A DNA stretch of 19,937 nt, taken from positions 1-19,937 of the forward strand of contig JBNJEM010000066.1 in assembly GCA_051745935.1 (NCBI GenBank), in the 5' to 3' direction. Under the pieces are notes generated by a model. The model was given only the letters and a program-made list of their open reading frames with translations. It did not search any database and had not been told where the DNA came from. The translations under genes were made by a program, and so were the position numbers. Positions 1 to 7,113 of the stretch are shown one piece after another (within the stretch, counting starts at the first letter, position 1; each line of letters opens with the position of its first letter). The stretch is from JBNJEM01 sp051745935 (GTDB lineage: Bacteria > Planctomycetota > Planctomycetia > Pirellulales > Pirellulaceae).

Positions 1-1533
1 AGCCATTTGTTTCACTCGTTCGGGCTGTTCCGGGGCTAGGTTGTTCAATTCCGTCCGGTCCGTCCGCAAGTCGTAGAGCTCCCAGGGCTTGCCCCGGGAC
101 GCTACCAGCTTCCAGCGGCCCATCCTCACGGCGCGACTGCCGGAAACGTTCCAGCACAGCGACTCGTGGCCGTCACGGCTTCCGCCTTCGAGAACGGGGA
201 GCAAACTCTTGCCGACGAGAGGCAGCAGATCACGCTGCTGAAACCGCCGCGGATATTTCAGGCCCGCCACGTCGAGGCACGTGGCCATGATGTCAACAAT
301 ATGGCCAGGCTCATCCGTGATTTGGTTGCCCTGTCGGATCACGTTGGGCCAATAGGCAATCAAGGGCGTGGCGATACCGCCTTCGTAACAGCCAGCCTTG
401 TACCCGCGGAAGGGCGTATTGGACACGTTGGCCCAGGGCGGGCCGCCAGTGACGAACGTGTCGGGCCCCGGCATGTTATCCGGCCGGTTGCCAACTTCCG
501 TCGGAGTTCCGTCGAGTCGCCAGGGCTTGCCTGGCTTGTCCAGCGGCCTGTTCCAAGCCTGATGCGAGGCCCCGTTGTCGGACAAAAAGAGAACCAGCGT
601 GTTTTGTTCGGCGCCCGCCCGTTCGAGCGCTGCCAGCAGCCGCCCGACGTTCTGGTCCAGACAATCGATCTGGGCCGCGTAAAACGCCATTCGTTCCGCC
701 TCCCACGCCTGGTGCTCGGCCTTCTCCCAGGCTGGCACGCTTGCATCGCGCGGCGTGAGTGGCCAGGAGGGGTCGATCAACCCTTCTTCAATCAACCGCC
801 GATAGCGTTCGTGTCGCGGACGATCCCAGCCGATCTCCCTGTACAGGTCGCGATACTTGGCGACGTCTGATTCCTTGGCATGCAACGGCCAGTGCGGGGC
901 GCTGTGGCCAACGTACAGGAAGAAAGGTTTGCTTTCGCCGACCATCTCGTCGATGAACCGCACGGCATAATCAGTATACAGGTCGGTTTTGTAGAACGTG
1001 GCGTCGGCGGGGAAGACGTGCTTTTTCCCGTTGCGGAAGAATTGCTGCGTCCGTACCGGCTTGGAATAGTGCCCGGGGCCATAATGTCCCGGCTCGCCGC
1101 CCGTGCCAAAGAAGCGGTCGAGGTGCCGTGCCGCCCGCGCGGGCACATACCATTCGCCCGCTGTCGTCATGTCCAACCGCCCGACGGCCATGGTGGCGTA
1201 CTCCGCCTGTTTAAGAAGTTCGGGGATCGTGGCGCATCGATCATTGAGCGTGCCGGTCCAACCTTGCACGCCGACCTGCTGGCAATAGAGTCCGGTCATC
1301 AATGAGGCACGCGTCGGCCCGCACAAGGCATTGTTGTAGAATTGGGAAAACCGCAGCCCGCTGCGAGCCAGACGGTCGATATTCGGCGTCTTGATCTCGC
1401 CGCCGTAGCACCCGATATCCGAATATCCCATATCGTCGGCCATGATGAGCACGATGTTGGGGCGTTCTTCGGCCATGGCGGGCGCGGCAAACAGCAGGCA
1501 GCCCATAACGCTCAAAAAACCTGTTCGAATCAT
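1..1533 (-). CDS. Secreted sulfatase (arylsulfatase family), C-terminus cut by window edge
   Basis: Continuous minus-strand frame from ATG at 1533 to the window edge (511 codons, no stop). An SD-like GGAGG lies just upstream (plus 1539-1543). Residues 1-21 form a signal peptide ending APAMA, so the enzyme is exported. The mature part opens with PNIVLIMADDMGYSD, carrying the metal-binding Asp pair D33/D34. The sulfatase signature CGPTRASLMTG places Cys71 in the C-x-P-x-R motif that formylglycine-generating enzyme converts to the catalytic formylglycine. A second metal-site motif LSDNG holds D319/N320, and YEGGIATP is also typical of the family. The last visible residues (GKPWELYDLRTDRTELNNLA) are the usual sulfatase C-terminal block, so only a short tail is missing. 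Such enzymes hydrolyse sulfate esters, often on polysaccharides, and are abundant in planctomycetes. The substrate cannot be told from sequence. Confidence 0.95.
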   Translation of the reverse strand, partial: MIRTGFLSVMGCLLFAAPAMAEERPNIVLIMADDMGYSDIGCYGGEIKTPNIDRLARSGLRFSQFYNNALCGPTRASLMTGLYCQQVGVQGWTGTLNDRCATIPELLKQAEYATMAVGRLDMTTAGEWYVPARAARHLDRFFGTGGEPGHYGPGHYSKPVRTQQFFRNGKKHVFPADATFYKTDLYTDYAVRFIDEMVGESKPFFLYVGHSAPHWPLHAKESDVAKYRDLYREIGWDRPRHERYRRLIEEGLIDPSWPLTPRDASVPAWEKAEHQAWEAERMAFYAAQIDCLDQNVGRLLAALERAGAEQNTLVLFLSDNGASHQAWNRPLDKPGKPWRLDGTPTEVGNRPDNMPGPDTFVTGGPPWANVSNTPFRGYKAGCYEGGIATPLIAYWPNVIRQGNQITDEPGHIVDIMATCLDVAGLKYPRRFQQRDLLPLVGKSLLPVLEGGSRDGHESLCWNVSGSRAVRMGRWKLVASRGKPWELYDLRTDRTELNNLAPEQPERVKQMA

Positions 1534-1944
1534 GGTATCCTCCGCGACAGTGGCCTGGTTACTCGCTCACGGCCAATCATTCCGCGCTAATATTGTTCCG
1601 CGATACTAACAGCGAGAAGCGTGCATTTGTTCCACGCAATTGTAGCGACCAACGGGAGCAGGTCAGTCCTATTCGAGCGGTAGCTCGCATTTGATTGGCG
1701 GCCCCGCCGCTCCGCGTTTCATCGAGCGAGCACTCCCCCCCTGCAACTCAAACGGACAGTGTAGCTCATGGATCGGGGTCCCGTCCAGCTTTGAAGGTTT
1801 TCGCGGATCGCAAGGCGGTCGGCGGCGGCCCGCCGCGGATGGTGTAGCTCGGAAATGGTGTAGCCCGGAAAACGATCACTCGCGTGTAGCGGGCCCAGTT
1901 GACACTTGCGGCGAAGTGTGCAGTACAATATTGCCGGTGACATC
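1534..1944. other. Intergenic region between divergent genes
   Basis: 411 bp between the sulfatase start and the DUF2238-like gene. It holds the sulfatase ribosome binding site and should hold divergent promoters. A short GTGTAGC motif recurs four times (near 1759, 1842, 1858 and 1883). No convincing gene or RNA was seen; open frames here are shadows without signals or recognisable domains. Confidence 0.5.
1899..1929 (+). promoter_or_regulatory. Possible sigma70-type promoter for the DUF2238-like gene
   Basis: A perfect TTGACA (1899-1904) is followed after 19 bp by TACAAT (1924-1929). The spacer is longer than the usual 17 bp. The predicted transcript start would be only about 10 bp before the ATG at 1945, which would leave almost no leader. 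This is a weak prediction. Confidence 0.3.
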
Positions 1945-2670
1945 ATGGCACGGCAAACTGACAGAGTTGGAAAACCCGTCGCTGCAGGTGGTGATCGCGC
2001 TGCGCGCATCCATTGGTGGCTACTCAGTTTCATGCAGCTCGCGATGGCGGCGTCGCTTGCCATGGCGATATACGAGCAACAATGGCTCACGGCCGCGCTG
2101 GTGCTGGGGATCTTCGCGTTGATGGCGGTCCCGGCGGTGCTGGGCAGGCGATTCACATTGCACATTCCGGCGGAGTTCGAACTGGTTGCCCTCGTGTTCG
2201 TGTTCGCGGCGCTGTTTCTGGGGGAGGTGCGCGGCTATTACCATCGCTTCTGGTGGTGGGACATCGCCCTGCATACCACCTCCGGTCTGCTTCTGGGTAT
2301 CCTCGGCTTCCTGCTGATCTACGTGCTCAACAAGGACGAACGGATCGAATTGCATCTGCTTCCTCGTTTCGTTGCGCTGTTCGCCTTTCTCTTCGCGGTC
2401 TCCGTGGGGGCCATGTGGGAGATCTTCGAGTTCGCCATGGACGAGGTGTTTGGCACGAACATGCAAAAGCCGATGCTCGGCGACCCCTCGGGGAAGACCG
2501 ACACGATGTGGGACTTGATCGTCGACACCGTGGCCGCCGCGGTCATCAGCAGTGTGGGATGGTGGTACATCCGGAAGCGTCAGAGATCGTTTATCGAGTC
2601 GTGGATTCGAAAGTTCATTGAACGAAATCCCCACTTTTTCCGCAAAGAGGTCCGCGAAGAGGAATGGTAG
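1945..2670 (+). CDS. DUF2238 / YjdF-like polytopic membrane protein
   Basis: 241 aa from ATG 1945. An in-frame TTG at 1906 would add 13 residues, but it falls inside the candidate promoter, and neither start has a strong SD. About six hydrophobic segments are visible, roughly at residues 23-43, 48-66, 78-94, 107-128, 141-158 and 190-209, with a basic, charged C-terminal tail (211-241). The motifs RFWWWDIALHTTSGLLLG and MWEIFEFAMDEVFG with a following D-rich TMWDLIVDT match my recollection of the DUF2238 (YjdF) inner-membrane family, whose function is not established. It is co-oriented with the cmr operon but 259 bp away, so co-transcription is uncertain. A 7-bp inverted repeat (2671-2677 with 2701-2707) begins right after the stop codon but has no T-run. 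Confidence 0.75.
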   Translation: MARQTDRVGKPVAAGGDRAARIHWWLLSFMQLAMAASLAMAIYEQQWLTAALVLGIFALMAVPAVLGRRFTLHIPAEFELVALVFVFAALFLGEVRGYYHRFWWWDIALHTTSGLLLGILGFLLIYVLNKDERIELHLLPRFVALFAFLFAVSVGAMWEIFEFAMDEVFGTNMQKPMLGDPSGKTDTMWDLIVDTVAAAVISSVGWWYIRKRQRSFIESWIRKFIERNPHFFRKEVREEEW

Positions 2671-2929
2671 CCGCTCGCGGCAGGAGGCCGTGACGGGCTA
2701 CGAGCGGTGAAACGGCCCGGCAATCTGGTTTCGGGGCCGGACCGAGCCCGTGGAGCCTTTGCAGGGTTTCGGGAACGGATGCGAATGACGCTGGACCGAC
2801 CCGCGCGGGAAGATCCCTCCTCTGCTCGATTCGAGGCACTGAAAAACGGCCGCGTTGTTGGAGGGAGGGTTTACGTTTGGCGACGTTTCGGGTAGGTTGG
2901 ACTGCCTTGAAGGTAGAAGGGAGCATGCG

Positions 2930-4174
2930 ATGACGGAACGCTTGAACGCGATGAGTGTGGAGCTGGAGACGATTACGCCGTTGTGGATGGGCGGGGCCGC
3001 CTATCAGCCAGAGCTCCGGCCCCCGTCCTTTCGGGGGGTTCTCCGGTATTGGCTGCGGGCGTTGTTGGGTGGCATGCTTGGTGAGGATTTAGGTTCGCTG
3101 CGCGCGGCGGAAGCGGCTGTACTTGGGGACACGCAACGGGCTTCGCCGTTGGTGGTGCGAATTGACGGCGAGGAGCCACGGGTTGGTTCGGCGGGCGTGT
3201 CGGCCGAGGAGTGGCCGGGGGTGGCGTACATGTTCTGGTCCACGTACCAGCGCCGACGCGACGCGATTTTGCCGGGAGAAACATTTGATCTTCAAGTGCT
3301 TCGCCGAGTTTGGGACTTTCGCCCCGTGGAGGTGAACCACGCGCCCCTTGGTGAAGACGAGGTCTTTTATTTGTTTTCGGCCGCCCTGTGGCTGCTGCTG
3401 CGTTTAGGGGGTGCCGGGGCGCGCCAGCGGCGCTGCGCGGGCGGGATGCAGGCCACGGCGTCACCGGCCGGATGGCCGGCGAATCTCCCTTCACCCGTGA
3501 TCCAGGCGTCCACTCCGGGAGAACTGGCTGGGGAATTGTCGGAAGGCCTGCGATCGATTCGCGGCGGTTTAACCTGGCCGGAAAAAACGCCATCGGCGCC
3601 GAGCAGTTACGATATCTTGCACCCGAACGCGTGCCGGATTCTGGTCGTCGACCAGGTGTTTCCAACGTGGTGGGAGGCGACGGAGTGGGTCGGCCGGCAA
3701 TTGCAGGAGTTTCGTCGGTCGCATCGCGGCGACGCGTCGGCCATCGCGGAACTGCTCACCCGCGGGCGGATCACGGCGACCGCCATCCAGCGGGCCGTCT
3801 TGGGCCTGCCGCTGGTTTTCTTTTTCAAGTCCATCTTTGAAACGCTGACCCAAGGCGGGACGCCGGCCAAGGAAGCACGCCGAAAAGCAACGGCGTCCGT
3901 GGTGCCCCAAGGCCGACTCGGACGAGCGTCACCACTGAGAGTGCGGGTTGTCCGGCTGGCGGGCGAGCCGCCACGGTTCGCGGTGACCATGACGTTGTTC
4001 CGATCTCGGTTTTTACCGGATCGGCAGATGACGATCCGGCCTCAGGACCGTTCGATCCGGCCCGTGCGAGTCAATGTTCCCGAGAACCACGCGCTGATCG
4101 ACAATTGGTTCGATTTCCTGAGAGCCGAAGGGGCTGAATTGCAATCGGTGGTCTTTGACGGGGAGGACTCGTGA
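2930..4174 (+). CDS. cmr1: Type III-B CRISPR effector RAMP protein Cmr1
   Basis: 414 aa from ATG 2930, preceded by an AGAAGGGAG ribosome binding site. The frame stays open back to 2855, but the upstream part has no SD and no family similarity. The Cmr1 hallmark ELETITPLWMGG lies at residues 11-22. PPSFRGVLRYWLRALLGG (31-48) matches the RGxxRWWxRA segment of Cmr1, followed by EAAVLGDTQRASPLVVRI. A second ferredoxin-like half carries GRASPLRVRVVRL and a hydrophobic FRSRFLP strand. In known type III-B complexes Cmr1 caps the Cmr4/Cmr5 filament next to Cmr6, near the 3' end of the crRNA, and contacts target RNA. The stop codon overlaps the next ATG (TGATG at 4172-4176), so translation is probably coupled. 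In many type III-B operons cas10 and cmr3 sit in this cluster; here cmr1 passes straight into cmr4. Confidence 0.88.
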   Translation: MTERLNAMSVELETITPLWMGGAAYQPELRPPSFRGVLRYWLRALLGGMLGEDLGSLRAAEAAVLGDTQRASPLVVRIDGEEPRVGSAGVSAEEWPGVAYMFWSTYQRRRDAILPGETFDLQVLRRVWDFRPVEVNHAPLGEDEVFYLFSAALWLLLRLGGAGARQRRCAGGMQATASPAGWPANLPSPVIQASTPGELAGELSEGLRSIRGGLTWPEKTPSAPSSYDILHPNACRILVVDQVFPTWWEATEWVGRQLQEFRRSHRGDASAIAELLTRGRITATAIQRAVLGLPLVFFFKSIFETLTQGGTPAKEARRKATASVVPQGRLGRASPLRVRVVRLAGEPPRFAVTMTLFRSRFLPDRQMTIRPQDRSIRPVRVNVPENHALIDNWFDFLRAEGAELQSVVFDGEDS

Positions 4175-5061
4175 TGCCTGATGCCGTCGGGTGCGCTTTT
4201 CTTTACTTGGAAACAGCCCTGCACGTTGGAACCTCGCAGCAGGGTTACGCGATCGATTTGCCCATCGAGCGGGACGCCTCCGGCGCCCCCGTGATCCCCG
4301 CCAATACGCTCCGCGGCAGTGTACTGGCCACCGCCAGGAAGCGGCGGGACAAGGACGAAATTACCTGGGCTTTTGGGTCGCCGCCGGGAAGCGACATGGA
4401 GAAAGAAGGGGTATTGACCTTTAATCCTTGCCAGATCCTCTTGTTCCCGGTGCGCACGTACAAGGGGGTCTTTGCCTGGATCACCAGCCCCCAATGGCTC
4501 TCGGCGTGGCAAACGGCCGTTGGCGAGTGTGGTCGCGAGGGGTCAATGGTGTCCGTTCCCGAGCCAGGAGACCATGAAGCGGTTGTCGCGCCGCAAGCTC
4601 CCGTGCTGACCGAAAGCCGGACGCTGATCATCGAGGATTTCAGCTTCCCGGTGCGCGAGGCGGCGGAGGTGGCCGCGTTGGGCGAATGGTTCGGTCGCCA
4701 CGCCATGCCTCAAGATTCATCGTACCAGTTTTTCCGAGAACGGCTCCAGAACGCTCTTGTCGTGCTCCCGGACGACGTCTGCCGGTTTCTGCTGCGGCAC
4801 CGCGTGCCGGTCACGCGTCGAGTGGCCATCAATCCGCAAACGGGCGTCGCGGAAGAGGGGGCCTTGTGGACCGAGGAGTTTCTGCCTTCGGAAACCCTGT
4901 TTCATACATTGATCGGGACGGAGAATCGAGACACCCCGCCACCCGTTCCAGTCAACGGCGTCAGCTGGCTGAAGCAGCTGGAGTTGAAGCATTTGCAGGT
5001 TGGCGCCAACCGGACACTTGGTGATGGCTTCGTACGCTGGACGTGGCTCAACGGAGGATAG
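4174..5061 (+). CDS. cmr4: Type III-B CRISPR backbone nuclease Cmr4
   Basis: 295 aa from ATG 4174, overlapping the cmr1 stop by one base; a GTG at 4171 would add one residue. Family landmarks appear in order. LETALHVGTSQQGYAIDLPI carries D28 of the IDLPIERD motif, equivalent by position to the catalytic Asp of studied Cmr4 proteins. VIPANTLRGSVL is the RAMP nucleic-acid loop. GVLTFNPCQILLFPVRTYKG is followed by WITSP. A conserved RRVAINPQTG...EGALWTEEFLPSETLF block comes next, and a C-terminal glycine-rich GANRTLGDGFVRW. Cmr4 is a Cas7-family subunit that polymerises along crRNA and cuts bound target RNA at 6-nt intervals. The retained D28 argues that the protein is still under selection for cleavage. 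Confidence 0.92.
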   Translation: MPDAVGCAFLYLETALHVGTSQQGYAIDLPIERDASGAPVIPANTLRGSVLATARKRRDKDEITWAFGSPPGSDMEKEGVLTFNPCQILLFPVRTYKGVFAWITSPQWLSAWQTAVGECGREGSMVSVPEPGDHEAVVAPQAPVLTESRTLIIEDFSFPVREAAEVAALGEWFGRHAMPQDSSYQFFRERLQNALVVLPDDVCRFLLRHRVPVTRRVAINPQTGVAEEGALWTEEFLPSETLFHTLIGTENRDTPPPVPVNGVSWLKQLELKHLQVGANRTLGDGFVRWTWLNGG

Positions 5062-5064
5062 TCG

Positions 5065-5433
5065 ATGACCGCAACTCCGCAGGCTGATCGGAAAAAGGCA
5101 AAACAGGCGGCTCAGATCGCGATCGTCGAGGCTCGGCAGGCAGGCCCGATGAAGCACTACGGTTTGGTCGCGAAAGGGCTCGTCCCTCAGCTCGGCCAGC
5201 ATGGCCTGGGTCAGACGCTGGCCTACTTGCATGGGCGGGGAAAAGGTCGTGAGACCAGCCCCTACCAAGTGCTGGCCAACCAAATCGAACGGCATTTGGC
5301 CGAATCGCTTCCCATTCGCTCGGGTGATCTGCAAACCTTGACCTCGCAAGAGAGTCAAATCTACTTGCAGGCCACGCGGCAAACTCACTTGTTTTTAAGT
5401 GAACTCATGGCTTTTGTGGAGAAGTTCGCATGA
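5065..5433 (+). CDS. cmr5: Type III-B CRISPR small subunit Cmr5
   Basis: 122 aa, in the usual size range of Cmr5. It starts three bases after the cmr4 stop, with GGAGGA at 5054-5059 as ribosome binding site. The protein is predicted mostly helical, with RKKAKQAAQIAIVEARQ near the N-terminus and a C-terminal YLQATRQTHLFLSELMAFVE, the pattern seen in Cmr5 (alpha-helical small subunits that form a second filament along Cmr4). Assignment rests mainly on size, helical character, the C-terminal ATR...FLxxLxxF pattern and its place between cmr4 and cmr6. The end overlaps cmr6 by four bases (ATGA). Confidence 0.85.
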   Translation: MTATPQADRKKAKQAAQIAIVEARQAGPMKHYGLVAKGLVPQLGQHGLGQTLAYLHGRGKGRETSPYQVLANQIERHLAESLPIRSGDLQTLTSQESQIYLQATRQTHLFLSELMAFVEKFA

Positions 5434-6245
5434 AGTGGTTGATGTCCCGGAACAAGGCCTGGAAAACCCCATTTCCGCTTCCCGCCGACACGGCCGAAAC
5501 GGCCATGGCCGATGGAGGACGCTGTGAGAATTTCGGGCTGCTGCTCGACCGGTACGTGGGCTATAACGCGGCCAAGGGCGGCCTGCAACTAATCCGTGAG
5601 TTCTCGGATCGTCAGGCATTAGTGCCCGATTTCCAGCAACAAAAGGAGATGCTCCATGCCGTCGCGCAGCGGTGGCGAGCGCGAGCCGATAGCCTGGGCG
5701 CGGTGACCTTCACGGCTCGGCCGCAGTGGCGAGTCATTGTAGGGCTCAGCAATAACGTCGTTCTGGAAGCAGGGATTACGGCGGACCCCGTGTTCGGCGT
5801 TCCCGTGATTCCCGGTTCGGCTCTAAAAGGGATCAGCCGCGGCTACGCGCAGCGGGTGCTCGGCGAGCCGCTCGACCATCTCGATGTGCAATTTGGCTGG
5901 CAGGCCGAAGAACAAGGTGGCTGCGGCGACTTGGTCTTCTTGACCGGTGTCCCCGTCACGCCGCCTCGGATCGAGCGCGACGTGATCAATCCCATCTTCA
6001 GCGAGTACTACCGGGGGCAACAACCGCCCGGGAGTTATCTAAGTCCCGCTCCGTTCTTCTTTCTCACCGTGGGCAAAGCCAGTTATTACCAGTTCGGCGT
6101 CGCCAGCTTGACGGGCGATCAAGAAGCCGCTCAAGAAGGCGCGCGCTGGCTTCAAGAAGCACTGCGGATCATGGGCACCGGAGCCAAAACCGCCGCCGGG
6201 TATGGCGCCTGGGTGGTGGAGCCTGTTCCACGGACGGAGCAGTAG
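5430..6245 (+). CDS. cmr6: Type III-B CRISPR effector RAMP protein Cmr6
   Basis: 271 aa from ATG 5430, overlapping the cmr5 stop in an ATGA junction. It shows the Cmr6 core: RVIVGLSNNVVLEAGITADP, then FGVPVIPGSALKGISRGYA (residues 122-140), the RAMP signature. DVINPIFSEYYRG follows, the counterpart of the D-x-x-N/M-P-H-Y-x-x-Y-Y block, and then the C-terminal glycine-rich loop GTGAKTAAGYG (249-259). Cmr6 is a Cas7-like subunit at the crRNA 3' end next to Cmr1. It is the last gene of the operon; about 0.87 kb without a gene follows. All four cmr genes look intact, with no frameshift or internal stop. Confidence 0.92.
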   Translation: MKWLMSRNKAWKTPFPLPADTAETAMADGGRCENFGLLLDRYVGYNAAKGGLQLIREFSDRQALVPDFQQQKEMLHAVAQRWRARADSLGAVTFTARPQWRVIVGLSNNVVLEAGITADPVFGVPVIPGSALKGISRGYAQRVLGEPLDHLDVQFGWQAEEQGGCGDLVFLTGVPVTPPRIERDVINPIFSEYYRGQQPPGSYLSPAPFFFLTVGKASYYQFGVASLTGDQEAAQEGARWLQEALRIMGTGAKTAAGYGAWVVEPVPRTEQ

Positions 6246-7113
6246 GTGTCAGGGGGGCATCGGCCCGGTTCCTCCCGCTGGCCGAAGGTCAAAGCATGGG
6301 GCTCGGGGCTTCCACCCGAGTATCGGCATGGCTCAACGGCCGTATTCGCGGTCAACTGAATTCGCGCGGGCTCCAAAATCGGCGATCTTCGCACCGCGCG
6401 AATGAAGCAGACCACGAATGTGCTTGTTCGGACTCATATCTCAGGCGGTTGGATTTTTCCGGGCGGAAAGCTGCCCGACGCAAGCCGTCCTCCCGTTGGT
6501 CGGACTCGCGGCGGAGAAAGTCATCCGCGACCGAGGCTCCGCACGGCGTACTGTCCATTGCGTCCCTTGACCAGATCCTCCCACGTCCCAACCCAGCCGA
6601 CCCATCGTAACGGCCGTCCTCTGGCGAAGGCCAGCTAAATCCTAGCCTTTTCCAGGCTGCCGACGGCGGCAGTGAGTATTCATAAGCAGAATAAAGACAG
6701 TCGCTTACGTCGAAAAAATTGGATGGTCCCGCGCCAACTCGAAGCCGAAGTGCTGACCGGTGCCCCCCGCGCGGCGCTATTCGGTGAGCACCGTTGACGG
6801 ACGCCTCGGTGTGCTCGGTCGGGAGGCTCGAGACCTTTTCCCCGTCAATAGAGGGCATTGAAAGCACAACACGAGGGGGAGGCGTGGGCGGGAGAGTTGA
6901 CAAGGAGTGAATCACCGTGAAAATAAGGGGTTCGCCCACAGCTTAGAGCGCCAATTGGGACCCTGCGTATCCTGCCCGCAAGTGCGCGATCAATCCGTGG
7001 CACCCCTGGCGGCGCGCTTTGCTGATTTCCAGTTCCCGCCAGACCGACTGGTTTGAAAAACGGTTATGGTTTTCGGTTTGGCCCGAGCCCATGAATTAGC
7101 ACAGGAGCCCGTC
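6246..7113. other. Gene-free region downstream of the cmr operon
   Basis: About 870 bp with no supportable gene. A 195-codon minus-strand frame (6352-6939) runs through the 93-bp dispersed repeat (6441-6533), has no recognisable domain, and is probably spurious. No CRISPR repeat-spacer array was seen, and no cas10, cmr3 or cas6 fragment was recognised in either strand. The last 10 bp hold the ribosome binding site of the downstream aldolase. Confidence 0.55.
6441..6533. repeat. Dispersed 93-bp repeat, copy 1
   Basis: Matches 11217-11309 in the same orientation at 91 of 93 positions (differences are C/T at 6464 and G/A at 6484). The match begins with TCAGGCGGTTGGATTTTTCC and ends with GTCATCCGCGACCG, after which the copies diverge. 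It lies in a non-coding region here. Confidence 0.9.

Noticed and set aside
2671..2707. Hairpin after the DUF2238-like gene as terminator
   Set aside because: The stem is only 7 bp with a 23-nt loop and no T-run.
2870..2898. Possible cmr promoter (TTTACG, 17 bp, TAGGTT)
   Set aside because: Both boxes match the consensus poorly in a region where such matches arise by chance, so it is not listed as a feature.
2855..2929. Upstream extension of cmr1
   Set aside because: No ribosome binding site and no similarity to Cmr1 before residue M at 2930, which has a good SD.
6352..6939. 195-codon minus-strand open frame
   Set aside because: It runs through the dispersed repeat, has no recognisable domain or good ribosome binding site, and has repeat-derived composition.
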